A DNA stretch of 15,242 bases from an uncultured bacterium (GCA_905215405.1 CAJMQE010000091.1:1-15242), one strand, 5' to 3'; positions 6,143-14,163 are shown, counted from the stretch's first letter. Numbers and translations: made by a program. The notes: generated by a model from the sequence alone, not told the origin.

Positions 6143-7099
6143 CTATTTTCTGCGGGCTGTTACATTGACCCATTCACCATTATGATTTATTTCCATAATT
6201 TCAAGTTCTGGATTTTCTTTAAATGCTGCAACCACTTCTTCTTCCTTTGTATTGATGATGCCGGATGTCATAAAAATTGCTCCATGCTTCATATGCTGAG
6301 TAATGATCTTTGATAAAGGAATCAGTACATCTGCAAGAATGTTTGCACATACAATATCATAACATTCATAACCAACTGTATCCTTAATCTTCTTATCATC
6401 AATAATATTTCCTTCCATAACTTCAAGCTTATCAAGAGAAATATTATTTACTTCTGCATTTTCATGACTGGCAATAATTGCATTTGGGTCAAGATCAGTA
6501 CCAACTGCCTTACCAGCTCCAAGCATAAGGCCTACAACTGAGAGAATACCACTGCCACAGCCCACATCCAGAATCACATCATCTTTCTTCACATATTTCT
6601 GTAACTGTGTAATAACAAGCTGTGTTGTTTCGTGGGAGCCTGTACCGAACGCTGTACCTGGATCGATATTGATTACGAGGTGTCCCTTCATCTTATCTGT
6701 ATATTCTTCCCATGTTGGTTTGATGATCAGATCACCAATGGAGAACGGATGAAAATACTGCTTCCAGTTGTTGATCCAGTCTTTGTCTTCTGTCTCAGAC
6801 TCAGAAATTGTACCAGGACCGACTTCTACGAATGTTCTCAGTTCTTCAAGTCCATCTTTTACCTTTCCCATGATCGTGTTATCATCTTCGTCAGAATCAA
6901 TATAAAAGCTGACTCTAGCTGATCCATCATCTGGTGGAAGATCTGGAAGAAAATCTACGAACATCGTCTTTACTTCTTTCTGACTAAGCTGTACATAATC
7001 TTCGATTTCAATTCCTTCTATTCCAAGTTCGCTAAGCATTGCACTGATCAGATCAACTGCTGCTGTTGTTGTCTGAATTGTATATTTATTCCACTTCAT
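6143..7099 (-). CDS. prmA: PrmA, ribosomal protein L11 methyltransferase
   Basis: SAM-dependent enzyme that trimethylates lysines and the N-terminus of ribosomal protein L11. The 318-residue protein has an N-terminal L11-recognition domain (about 1-105) and a Rossmann methyltransferase domain. Visible motifs are DWINNWKQYFHPF (107-119), DPGTAFGTGSHETT (146-159), SAM motif I DVGCGSG (178-184), the acidic TDLDPNAI (201-208), and ANILADVLI (252-260), which matches the family NILA catalytic loop. AGGAG lies six bases before ATG. prmA-rsmE is a common Firmicute pair. There is an 82-bp gap from the aminopeptidase gene with no obvious terminator, so it is probably transcribed with the genes before it. 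Confidence 0.96.
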   Translation of the reverse strand: MKWNKYTIQTTTAAVDLISAMLSELGIEGIEIEDYVQLSQKEVKTMFVDFLPDLPPDDGSARVSFYIDSDEDDNTIMGKVKDGLEELRTFVEVGPGTISESETEDKDWINNWKQYFHPFSIGDLIIKPTWEEYTDKMKGHLVINIDPGTAFGTGSHETTQLVITQLQKYVKKDDVILDVGCGSGILSVVGLMLGAGKAVGTDLDPNAIIASHENAEVNNISLDKLEVMEGNIIDDKKIKDTVGYECYDIVCANILADVLIPLSKIITQHMKHGAIFMTSGIINTKEEEVVAAFKENPELEIMEINHNGEWVNVTARRK

Positions 7100-7181
7100 C
7101 GTGTTCTCCTATCACTTTCTTCTGATTCATTTTATTATTTGGGACAGCTGACGAAATATATCGCCTCTGCCACCTTTATTT

Positions 7182-8579
7182 TTAAGCTTCTTTTAAGAAT
7201 GCTTCATATCCTTTTAATGTTTCATAAAGATCTGCCTTGCTGATTACTTCAAATGGTGCATGCATATTCTGAACGGCAATTCCACTATCAATTACGTTCA
7301 TACCATAATTTGCAAGAATATATGCGATTGTTCCACCGCCACCTGCATCTACTTTACCAAGTTCTGCTGTCTGGAAGTATACATCATGATCATCCATGAT
7401 CTTTCTGAGTTCTCCAATGAATTCTGCATTAGAATCATTGGAACCGCTCTTTCCTCTTGCACCAGTATATTTATTAAATACCATACCACGTCCAAAATAA
7501 GCGGTGTTCTTTCTCTCATTTACGCTACTATAGTTTGGATCATATGCTGCACTGACATCAGATGAGAGCATTTTAGAATTCGTCATAGCTCTTCTGACTT
7601 TGAGTTCTGAATATGCATCCATACGGTCCATTACCTCAGCTACCATATTTTCAAAGAATCTAGAATGCATACCTGTAGCACCGACACTGCCAATTTCCTC
7701 TTTATCTACCAAAATGCAGACACCTGTCTTTTTCAGATTTTTCTGATTCAGAACTGCTACGAGTGATGGGTAAGCGCAAACTCTGTCATCATGACCATAT
7801 CCCATGATCATACTTCTGTCTATTCCATAGTCTCTTGCCTGTCCTGCCGGAACAGCTTCGATTTCAGCAGAAAGGAAATCATCTTCCTCAATGCCATAAG
7901 TCTCTTTTAAGATACTTAAAATATTTTTCTTAACTTTCTGCTTTCCAGATTCCTCATCCTTATCGTCTTTTTTTGCAGGAATACTACCAACAAGAATATT
8001 GAGATCTTCTCCCTCAATGAGCTTATCTCCTTTTTTCTGCATCTGCTCTCCGGCAAGATGAATTAAAAGGTCTGAGATACCGACAACTGGTTCGTCTGGT
8101 TTTTCACCAATGGAAATTTCAACAGTTTCTCCATTTTTCAGGGAAACGACACCATGAAGAGCAAGAGGAAGTGTTACCCACTGATATTTCTTAACGCCGC
8201 CATAATAATGCGTATCAAAGAGAACAAGATCAGAATCTTCATACAGAGGATTCTGCTTTAAATCAATTCTTGGAGAATCAATGTGTGCACCAAGAATATT
8301 CATACCATTTTCAATTGGTTCTTCACCAATGTTAAAAAGTACAATTGATTTCTTCATGTTAACTGCATAAACCTTATCTCCAGCCTTCAGTTTCTTACCT
8401 TTTTCAATGATTTCTGTAAGGTTCTGATATCCTGCTTCTTCTGCCATTGTTACAGCACTTTTAACACATTCACGTTCTGTTTTGCACTCAGAAATAAATT
8501 TTCTGTAATTTTCTGCAAAATCAAATACTTCATCAAATGTTGCCTCATCATACTTTTCCCAAGCATTTTTTCTTTCCAT
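7182..8579 (-). CDS. M18-family metallo-aminopeptidase
   Basis: Cytosolic dizinc aminopeptidase related to aspartyl aminopeptidase; it trims N-terminal residues from peptides and usually forms dodecamers. The 465-residue length is normal for the family. The metal and catalytic residues are visible: H99 and D101 in GAHIDSPRID, the GHDD block (262-265), E294-E295 in DKEEIGS, D341 in SSDVSAAYDP, GGGGT (413-417), and H440 in VQNMHAPFE. A charged lysine/glutamate-rich insert (about 202-220) interrupts the catalytic domain at the place where the family usually carries its middle domain. Substrate preference (acidic or broader) cannot be read from the sequence. The start has GGGTGA just upstream, and a 7-bp inverted repeat (8590-8596/8611-8617) sits right before that site. 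Functional ties to its ribosome-modifying neighbours are not evident. Confidence 0.93.
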   Translation of the reverse strand: MERKNAWEKYDEATFDEVFDFAENYRKFISECKTERECVKSAVTMAEEAGYQNLTEIIEKGKKLKAGDKVYAVNMKKSIVLFNIGEEPIENGMNILGAHIDSPRIDLKQNPLYEDSDLVLFDTHYYGGVKKYQWVTLPLALHGVVSLKNGETVEISIGEKPDEPVVGISDLLIHLAGEQMQKKGDKLIEGEDLNILVGSIPAKKDDKDEESGKQKVKKNILSILKETYGIEEDDFLSAEIEAVPAGQARDYGIDRSMIMGYGHDDRVCAYPSLVAVLNQKNLKKTGVCILVDKEEIGSVGATGMHSRFFENMVAEVMDRMDAYSELKVRRAMTNSKMLSSDVSAAYDPNYSSVNERKNTAYFGRGMVFNKYTGARGKSGSNDSNAEFIGELRKIMDDHDVYFQTAELGKVDAGGGGTIAYILANYGMNVIDSGIAVQNMHAPFEVISKADLYETLKGYEAFLKEA

Positions 8580-8694
8580 TCTGTCACCCGTACACAGGCA
8601 AATCTGTCAGTGTGTACTTACCCTTTCTTTTATTTTTCAGGATTGCTCCCTTTATCTGTGCACATCGTTTCCACTTCAGGTCTGACTTACTCTC

Positions 8695-9309
8695 TTAGAT
8701 ATCCATTGTAATCGTATCCTCTTCCTGTTGTGCTTCTTCCTGTGCTCTGACTTCTCCTTCTACTTCCAGTTCTGCTTCTTCTTTAAAACTTTCCATAAGA
8801 TCCTCGCTGATCTCAGGAAGTTCATCAATAGAATGCACACCAAAACTTCTCAGAAAATCCTCTGTTGTTCCAAATAACATGGGACGACCTGGTGCATCCA
8901 GTCTTCCGACCTCTTCGACCAGACCATATTCGACCAGTTTGCTGACAGCATGATCACTGCTGACACCTCTGATCTTCTCAATTTCCATTTTTGTAATGGG
9001 CTGCTTATATGCTATGATAGACAGTGTTTCCAGAATAACATCCGTCAATACATGTTTCCTTGGCTGGCTGGCTACTTTTATGAGATTTTCATAGTATTCC
9101 TGCTTGGTGCACAACTGAAAGCTGTTTTCCAGTTCAATGATTCTGATTCCTCTGTCTGCCGCTTCATACTTGTCCATCATATTATGTACGATTCTTCTGG
9201 TCGTTTCTATATCGTGACCGATTGCAAGTGCAATCTTATCCACTTCTACAGAATCTCCCATCGTAAACAGTACTGCTTCAATAATCGCTTCAATTTTCTC
9301 TAATTCCAC
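8695..9309 (-). CDS. scpB: ScpB, SMC-ScpAB condensin subunit
   Basis: Kleisin-associated winged-helix protein that dimerises, binds the middle of ScpA and completes the SMC condensin complex for chromosome segregation. The 204-residue protein has two winged-helix domains (about 1-80 and 85-160) with the family stretches IEAIIEAVLFTMGDSV, LETLSIIAYKQPITKMEIEKIRG and the C-terminal APGRPMLFGTTEDFL. The tail from about 168 is acidic and glutamate-rich, as in many ScpB proteins. The start is GTG at 9309, with AGGAA about five bases before it. Only 31 bp separate it from scpA, so the two are one transcription unit and are made together, as expected for subunits of one complex. Confidence 0.96.
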   Translation of the reverse strand: MELEKIEAIIEAVLFTMGDSVEVDKIALAIGHDIETTRRIVHNMMDKYEAADRGIRIIELENSFQLCTKQEYYENLIKVASQPRKHVLTDVILETLSIIAYKQPITKMEIEKIRGVSSDHAVSKLVEYGLVEEVGRLDAPGRPMLFGTTEDFLRSFGVHSIDELPEISEDLMESFKEEAELEVEGEVRAQEEAQQEEDTITMDI

Positions 9310-9340
9310 ACTTTATTCCTGCCTTTACCTCATGTATAAA

Positions 9341-10120
9341 TTATAACGCTGCTTCCAGATCCCCAATGAGTTCGGGATCTCTCTTCACTGTTACATAGAT
9401 ATCTGCAAATGTATATTCCTGCTCGATGCTGACGAACCCAGTTTTGATCAGTTCCAAAATAACAAGGAAAGTGACAATTGTTGCCATCTTCGTATGGTTC
9501 TGTAATAATAACTGTCGAAAACTGAACTGTCTGTGATTCATCAAAAAGTTCTTTACATATTCAAATCTGTCTTCCAGATTGAATTCTTCTTTCTCGATTT
9601 TGCCGAATTTAGAACGGACCGGATCGATCTTATCTTCCTGTCGTTTTAACACGGACTGAAAGATTTCGTTGAGCTTTTCCAGTGTCATATCTCCGACAAG
9701 TTCCTCCAGATCTACCGGTGGCTTATATTTCTCCACTTCCGATGGAATCGTGGGTTTCTTGTACATTGCCTGTCCTGCGTCCAACTGCCTGTCTTTTAAC
9801 TCATAAGACATATATTTATACATCTTATACTCCAGCAGCTTTTCGACCAGTTCCTGACGTGGATCGATTTCCTCGCCTTCCTCGTTGACTTCCTTTGGAA
9901 GAAGCATTTTGGATTTAATATCCAGAAGCGTTGCCGCCATAACAAGGAATTCACTCACCACATTCAGATCTGTTCGCTCCATTTTATGGACGTAGTCCAG
10001 ATACTGTTCTGTAATGATGGCAATTGGAATGTCATAAATATTTACTTTGTTCTTATCAATCAAATGTAATAAAAGATCCAGTGGACCTTCAAACACTTGT
10101 AATTTTACAGGTATTCCCAT
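9341..10120 (-). CDS. scpA: ScpA, SMC-ScpAB condensin kleisin
   Basis: Kleisin that bridges the SMC head domains and recruits ScpB. The 259 residues match the family length. The N-terminal SMC-neck-binding part carries the strongly conserved LQVFEGPLDLLLHLIDKNKV, followed by YDIPIAIITEQYLDY and the helix EFLVMAATLLDIKSKMLLP. A charged middle linker (about 95-175) is the ScpB-binding part, and the C-terminal winged helix (about 190-255) contains VTFLVILELIKTGFVSIEQ. The ATG has GGTGA nearby and is the first gene of the minus-strand run. A candidate promoter is at 10183-10211. No smc gene is in the window. Confidence 0.96.
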   Translation of the reverse strand: MGIPVKLQVFEGPLDLLLHLIDKNKVNIYDIPIAIITEQYLDYVHKMERTDLNVVSEFLVMAATLLDIKSKMLLPKEVNEEGEEIDPRQELVEKLLEYKMYKYMSYELKDRQLDAGQAMYKKPTIPSEVEKYKPPVDLEELVGDMTLEKLNEIFQSVLKRQEDKIDPVRSKFGKIEKEEFNLEDRFEYVKNFLMNHRQFSFRQLLLQNHTKMATIVTFLVILELIKTGFVSIEQEYTFADIYVTVKRDPELIGDLEAAL

Positions 10121-10182
10121 TTCATCACCATTCTAACTTATAATTGCTTATCCGACCTAATTTGCGGAAAGCCACAAACTAT

Positions 10183-10211
10183 ATTGTAACTAAATAATCC
10201 AATTAATGCAA
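10183..10211 (-). promoter_or_regulatory. Candidate promoter of the scpA-to-thiI gene run
   Basis: On the minus strand: TTGCAT (10211-10206), 17-nt spacer, TACAAT (10188-10183). Predicted start about 55 nt before the scpA ATG. The -35 is weak (3 of 6), the -10 is good (5 of 6) and the spacing is ideal. Confidence 0.5.
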
Positions 10212-10284
10212 GTTATAAAGGTATGAAATAAGGAAATATTACGAAGACTAAATGAGAAAATGCTGGTTGGCAGGAAAATTTATT

Positions 10285-10313
10285 TTGTCAAATCACATAA
10301 AATACTTTATAAT
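10285..10313 (+). promoter_or_regulatory. Promoter of the YihY-family gene
   Basis: TTGTCA (10285-10290), 17-nt spacer, TATAAT (10308-10313): near-consensus sigma-A promoter. The start near 10320 gives a leader of about 22 nt ending in AAGGAG (10331-10336), six bases before the ATG. It is divergent from the scpA promoter, about 75 bp away. Confidence 0.8.
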
Positions 10314-10342
10314 CGAACTATAACATCCCGAAGGAGAATAAT

Positions 10343-11197
10343 ATGAGGTTATTTTTTGCCATTAAAGAGATCATTAGAAAAATATCGAATGACAATATTA
10401 CCGGCTATGCCGCGCAGTCCTGTTTTTATCTGATCTTAAGTTTTTTCCCATTCGTCATGCTGATGCTGACGCTCATAAGATTTCTCCCGATCGAACTTAC
10501 GGACATGCTTGATATCTTTTATCAGGTAGCACCTGCAACCATTCACGACCTGCTTACCAGCATCGTCACAGATCTATACGACAACTCCACACTGACTCTT
10601 TCCTTTGTCAGTGCCATTTCTGCGATCTGGGCAGCCGGAAAAGGAGTTATGTCACTGATGAAAGGCTTCAATGTCATCTATAATGTAGAAGAATCCCGTA
10701 ATTTTATTATCCAGCGTATTCTTTCTTCTATTTATATGTTGATCTTTATCATCACACTGATCATTACTCTGGTCATGCTTGTATTTGGCAGTCAAATGAT
10801 TGCACTGACAACGAATGCGACTCCGAATATATCCAGATTTCTGCAGAGCATTCTGGATAACAAAACGCTGTTGTTCGCATCACTGCTGCTGCTCGTGTTC
10901 CTAATGCTCTACAAATTTATACCGAATAGAAAAGCAACATTTGTACGGGAACTTCCCGGTGCCATCATTGCAACGATTGGATGGTACACATTTTCACACT
11001 TCTATTCCCTGTATGTAAATCACTCCAAAAATTTTTCCAATATGTATGGAAGTCTTACCACTTTTATTTTTGCATTGATCTGGCTCTATGCCTGCATGAT
11101 CATTATATTTTTGGGTGCAGAATTCAACACATTTCTGGAGCATGAAATTTTAAGTCTGAAAATGTTTAAATGTTTTCGAAACAATATGCAGCAATAA
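10343..11197 (+). CDS. YihY/BrkB-family inner membrane protein
   Basis: Polytopic membrane protein of the YihY/BrkB (UPF0761) family. Despite old names (virulence factor BrkB, tRNA-processing RNase BN), its molecular function is not settled; transport or membrane homeostasis is often suggested. The 284 residues hold about six membrane segments: roughly 26-47, 84-105, 129-150, 176-193, 206-224 and 240-260. Family marks include YAAQSCFYLILSFFPF (22-37), SAIWAAGKG (93-101), the loop FIPNRKATFVRELPGA (192-207), FSNMYGSLTTFIFALIWLY (231-249) and GAEFN (258-262). It has its own promoter and a perfect AAGGAG site, and it converges with the SpoIID-domain gene through a shared hairpin. It is the only long plus-strand gene here. 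Confidence 0.93.
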   Translation: MRLFFAIKEIIRKISNDNITGYAAQSCFYLILSFFPFVMLMLTLIRFLPIELTDMLDIFYQVAPATIHDLLTSIVTDLYDNSTLTLSFVSAISAIWAAGKGVMSLMKGFNVIYNVEESRNFIIQRILSSIYMLIFIITLIITLVMLVFGSQMIALTTNATPNISRFLQSILDNKTLLFASLLLLVFLMLYKFIPNRKATFVRELPGAIIATIGWYTFSHFYSLYVNHSKNFSNMYGSLTTFIFALIWLYACMIIIFLGAEFNTFLEHEILSLKMFKCFRNNMQQ

Positions 11198-11284
11198 TAA
11201 AAAATCGCCCTCATACTGACAGGCTATAGAAGAACAGATCTTTTACCGATTGTTCAACTATCCTGCTGCATGAGGGCGTTTTAT
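11196..11284. terminator. Long nested hairpin, bidirectional terminator between convergent genes
   Basis: The outer stem CGCCCTCAT (11206-11214) pairs with ATGAGGGCG (11270-11278). Inside it CAGG-ct-ATAG (11220-11229) pairs with CTATCCTG (11258-11265), and inside that GAACAgATC (11232-11240) pairs with GATTGTTC (11248-11255). TTTTAT follows on plus, and ATTTTTTATT follows on minus (11205-11196). It can thus end both the YihY gene and the SpoIID-domain gene. Confidence 0.85.
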
Positions 11285-11321
11285 ATTGCATGAACTCTCT
11301 AGCCAATCATTTATTCAGAAA

Positions 11322-13610
11322 TTATCCCGTAATCCTTTTTACCTGCGTTCCCTCATAGAAGAACTGCAGAATCTCAGCATAGGACATATTTTGTTGCGTC
11401 ATTGCGGATACCGCGTTCTGGCTCATACCGATTCCATGCCCGTATCCGCCTCCGGTTATCACAAAACCAGTTAGATTAGAATCCGTATAGACTGGATCAA
11501 AGATACAAAATGTACTTGGCATGCTTGACATGGTCGTTGTTCCCCCATCAGCTGTTTCAAGTGGAACATTGACGACTCCGAGCAGATATCTGATATTACT
11601 TTCCCCATCAATCTTTACTGTTGCGGCACTACCTGTGATTGTAATGCAATTCACCGCACCACCTGCAACTCTTGTGTTCACTTCAATACTTTGAATATTT
11701 CCCACCGTACTAATGCTCCTTGAACGAAATTCTCCATCGGCATCCTCTGTCAGAATTCTAGTCGGAAATGCCCGGTAGCGCTCAGCAAGCTTACTGTTAA
11801 AACTATCGCTGAGCTCCTGAACGGTCAGATTCCATTTCCAGCGGTATAATGGAAATCCGCTATCATATTCAGAACTGTTTGATGTTGTGATAAACGAACG
11901 AAATGTATCTTCATCTGTAAGGTCCAGTTCCTGGTTATCACTACCAACTTCTCGTGCATGAAAATATGGATAATCCGAAGCATTTGTCCCCCAGATACTG
12001 ACATCCGTTGTATACCCACAGGATGTAGAATAATAATAAGTCTGTACGACTTCATCCTGATATGTGAGCACCTGTCCGTCCGTCTGTGCGATTGCTGTAT
12101 TGGAATCAGGACTTTCACTTACATTGTTATAGACCTGATACTGTGTACTATCATCCACATGTGCACCATACTGGCTGTAATTGTTATTTGTCAATTGCTT
12201 GTAGGCATAACTTCTGGCACAAACCGCCTGCACCTTCAACGCTTCCACTCCGAATTTGACCGGCATCTCGCTTGGTACCACCCTCTTTAAATACTTTTCA
12301 ATTAACACTTCATTAACAATGGCAAGACCGCCATCTTCCTGAGATACTTCAATGCTCCCCTCATAGGATGGAGCACCCTGGGAACGATTCAGCGATGTGA
12401 TCGTAATACTTCCTTCTCCATCTGCCTGCGCCTTTACTCTGCCATCTGTCAGATATGGACTCTCCCTGTCTATCGTGATGACTTCTCCCGCGCTATGCCG
12501 TTCCTCTGTCTCATTAAAGCTGAGTGTAAAATCCTGATCTGATGTCAGGCTGACACTGTCATGCAACAGATCTTTAAATCCGTTGGTCTTTATGAGTACC
12601 CTGATATTATCAACATTTAATGGTGCTGAAATGATTGCTCCACAGATTTTCCCCTCTGCAACAATGAAATCCTGCAGAGAATATCCCACTATAATATCCT
12701 GATAGCTCTTGACTGAAAATCCATTATAATTATCGTAGATCTGATATTCTGTATCCAATGGTACACGGCCATATCCATCAATTTCTATGTACTCATCCGT
12801 GACAGAAAGCACTTTTCCAGATATCGTGTCTGTTTTAATATTGACACTGCTTACCGTCTTGTCTTTGATTACCACATCTGCCAGCACGCCTGAAATATCC
12901 TGTGTCAGATTCTTGATTGAGAATTCACGGTACGTTCCATAAGCATAGATCTTCAACTTGGTATCTGTTCCATTTTCCACCCAGACATTTTTATAAGTCA
13001 CGCCATCTGTCACATCTGTCACACATAAAATCTGATCAGCCTTCACGAGCATGACTGCCGTTTTATCTATTGCATAATCTAACACCAACCCCTCAAAGCC
13101 AAACACACCTTTGGTCGTGTACGCCTGCCATGCCTTTGCCTCTTTTAAATTCGACGGAGTTCCAACAATTCCCGCCTCGACCCGTGTAACTTTTTTCTGT
13201 GGATCCAAAATTTCCAGAGAATTTGTAAAGACTTCTATGAAATCATTTTTCCCAATCCTCTTCTGATTGTCATTAAGTGCAAACGACAGAGACATATCTT
13301 TTCTTCCAATTGCATTCAAAAAATAGAGCGTATCCGCATTTGTCAGATAGTCCCCTGCATCTTTCCCCTTCATGTAGCCATTTTCATTAACATATGTCAT
13401 ATATTTGTCATACCAGTTATTTCCCGATTCGCTTATGGTTCCATCTTCATCTGCTGCCAGTGCAATCATTCTCGCAGCCTGCCCTCTGGTAATATAATTA
13501 TTATCCACTGTCTGTTCTTTTCTCAGATACTTGATTCCAAATATAATTCCGGTCGCTGCAAGTGCGATCAGTAAAAAAAACAGCACTACTTTTGAACCTG
13601 GTTTTCTCAT
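11322..13610 (-). CDS. Membrane-anchored SpoIID/LytB-domain protein with SLH-like N-terminus
   Basis: A 762-residue cell-envelope protein. Residues 7-27 form an uncleaved signal-anchor. Residues about 38-100 (YITRGQAARMIALA, NNWYDKYMTYVNENGYMKG) resemble one to one and a half S-layer-homology repeats. A long, probably beta-rich middle (about 150-420) is unassigned. The C-terminal third is the SpoIID/LytB domain, with VVPSEMP at 444-450 (E448 matches the catalytic Glu of SpoIID), AVCARSYAY, YYSTSCGYT and GGGYGHGIGMSQNA at 720-733. SpoIID is a lytic transglycosylase acting on denuded glycan during engulfment in spore formers; this protein is about twice the length of Bacillus SpoIID, so a broader wall-remodelling role is possible. 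AGGAGG eight bases before ATG fixes the start. A 9-codon ORF directly abuts it. Confidence 0.88.
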   Translation of the reverse strand: MRKPGSKVVLFFLLIALAATGIIFGIKYLRKEQTVDNNYITRGQAARMIALAADEDGTISESGNNWYDKYMTYVNENGYMKGKDAGDYLTNADTLYFLNAIGRKDMSLSFALNDNQKRIGKNDFIEVFTNSLEILDPQKKVTRVEAGIVGTPSNLKEAKAWQAYTTKGVFGFEGLVLDYAIDKTAVMLVKADQILCVTDVTDGVTYKNVWVENGTDTKLKIYAYGTYREFSIKNLTQDISGVLADVVIKDKTVSSVNIKTDTISGKVLSVTDEYIEIDGYGRVPLDTEYQIYDNYNGFSVKSYQDIIVGYSLQDFIVAEGKICGAIISAPLNVDNIRVLIKTNGFKDLLHDSVSLTSDQDFTLSFNETEERHSAGEVITIDRESPYLTDGRVKAQADGEGSITITSLNRSQGAPSYEGSIEVSQEDGGLAIVNEVLIEKYLKRVVPSEMPVKFGVEALKVQAVCARSYAYKQLTNNNYSQYGAHVDDSTQYQVYNNVSESPDSNTAIAQTDGQVLTYQDEVVQTYYYSTSCGYTTDVSIWGTNASDYPYFHAREVGSDNQELDLTDEDTFRSFITTSNSSEYDSGFPLYRWKWNLTVQELSDSFNSKLAERYRAFPTRILTEDADGEFRSRSISTVGNIQSIEVNTRVAGGAVNCITITGSAATVKIDGESNIRYLLGVVNVPLETADGGTTTMSSMPSTFCIFDPVYTDSNLTGFVITGGGYGHGIGMSQNAVSAMTQQNMSYAEILQFFYEGTQVKRITG

Positions 13611-13640
13611 CTACTTGTCCTCCTGAAATAAGTTTGTCAT
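13611..13640 (-). other. Possible 9-codon upstream ORF abutting the SpoIID-domain gene
   Basis: On the minus strand ATG at 13640 opens the peptide MTNLFQEDK and stops at TAG (13613-13611), immediately before the ATG of the large gene. TTAGGAG ends three bases before its ATG, closer than ideal. The AGGAGG site of the large gene lies inside this ORF. It may couple translation, or be chance. Confidence 0.3.
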
Positions 13641-13715
13641 CCTCTCCTAAGATATTAACAGGACAGCCTGATTATGATTAAAATCTGTATGAAATTATTT
13701 CTGCTAAAAAAGGCA

Positions 13716-13745
13716 CAAAAAAAGAAACCATCTAAGATGATTTCT
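13716..13745 (-). terminator. Intrinsic terminator of the 6S RNA gene
   Basis: On the minus strand AGAAATCATC (13745-13736) and GATGGTTTCT (13732-13723) pair through 10 bp with a TTA loop, followed by a run of seven T. The single U.G pair would be C.A on the opposite strand, so the hairpin fits minus-strand transcription. Confidence 0.88.
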
Positions 13746-13750
13746 TTTTT

Positions 13751-13929
13751 TATTTTCCCAAAATGCCGTTTCCCACAGTTTGACGCCTAGCAGAGCTAGG
13801 TGGGTTACCGCACATAATCCGCTGTCTTCCACTGCAATCGGAGGCCTGACATTGAGATTATAGATTTAGGATACCCGTTATAAAAATGTAGGTTCAAAAT
13901 AGCAGGTTGGCGCACATTCCAGGAAAATA
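13751..13929 (-). ncRNA. ssrS: 6S RNA, regulator of sigma-70 RNA polymerase
   Basis: 6S RNA mimics an open promoter and sequesters housekeeping RNA polymerase in stationary phase. I identify it by structure. A 15-bp closing stem joins 13929-13915 (starting UAUUUUCC on minus) with 13765-13751 (ending GGAAAAUA); its three wobble pairs are G.U only on the minus strand. A large asymmetric central region has an unpaired 5' strand (AACCUGCUAUUUUGAACCUA) and a perfect small hairpin CCTAGC-TCT-GCTAGG (13800-13786) on the 3' side, as in many Firmicute 6S RNAs. An interrupted terminal arm contains GGGU/ACCC, AUAAUC/GAUUAU and UGUC/GACA. Length near 180 nt, a promoter 36 bp upstream and a terminator directly after fit. 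The exact ends are not known. A different structured RNA is the main alternative. Confidence 0.82.
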
Positions 13930-13964
13930 TTCAATTACAAATGCGACTCATTTAACTTACTGAT

Positions 13965-13993
13965 AGTATAGCTCATTTACATGATTTTATCAA
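13965..13993 (-). promoter_or_regulatory. Promoter of the 6S RNA gene
   Basis: On the minus strand: TTGATA (13993-13988), 17-nt spacer, TATACT (13970-13965). Predicted start near 13958, about 29 nt before the closing stem, so a short 5' trailer would have to be processed or tolerated. Confidence 0.7.
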
Positions 13994-14125
13994 GAATTTT
14001 ATCATTTACTTTTCTATTATATATATACAAAATTCGGCTGATTTCTGTATGATTTTACATCATCAAATATCACCATCCGGACAATGACCTGAGTTTTCAG
14101 ATCCATGTTCTCGGTGCAAATGTAT

Positions 14126-14153
14126 ATTATACATGAAGTTCTGTATATGTCAA
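14126..14153 (-). promoter_or_regulatory. Consensus promoter between the sigma-like gene and 6S RNA
   Basis: On the minus strand: TTGACA (14153-14148), 16-nt spacer, TATAAT (14131-14126). Both hexamers are perfect. It starts 11 bp past the stop of the sigma-like gene and points at the 6S gene, about 190 nt away. It may be a distal 6S promoter or may drive a small separate RNA or peptide (candidate 29-codon ORF 14106-14017, weak ribosome binding site). Confidence 0.65.
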
Positions 14154-14163
14154 TATCTTGTTT

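Noticed and set aside
8590..8617. A 7-bp inverted repeat (GTACACA/TGTGTAC) before the M18 aminopeptidase gene as a regulatory hairpin.
   Set aside because: No T run follows, so it is not a terminator, and the stem is short with a 14-nt loop. Kept only as a note.
13622..13717. A sporulation sigma-E or sigma-G promoter ahead of the SpoIID-domain gene (CATACAGAT resembles a sigma-E -10).
   Set aside because: No matching -35 element is found at the required distance, so the resemblance is not enough.
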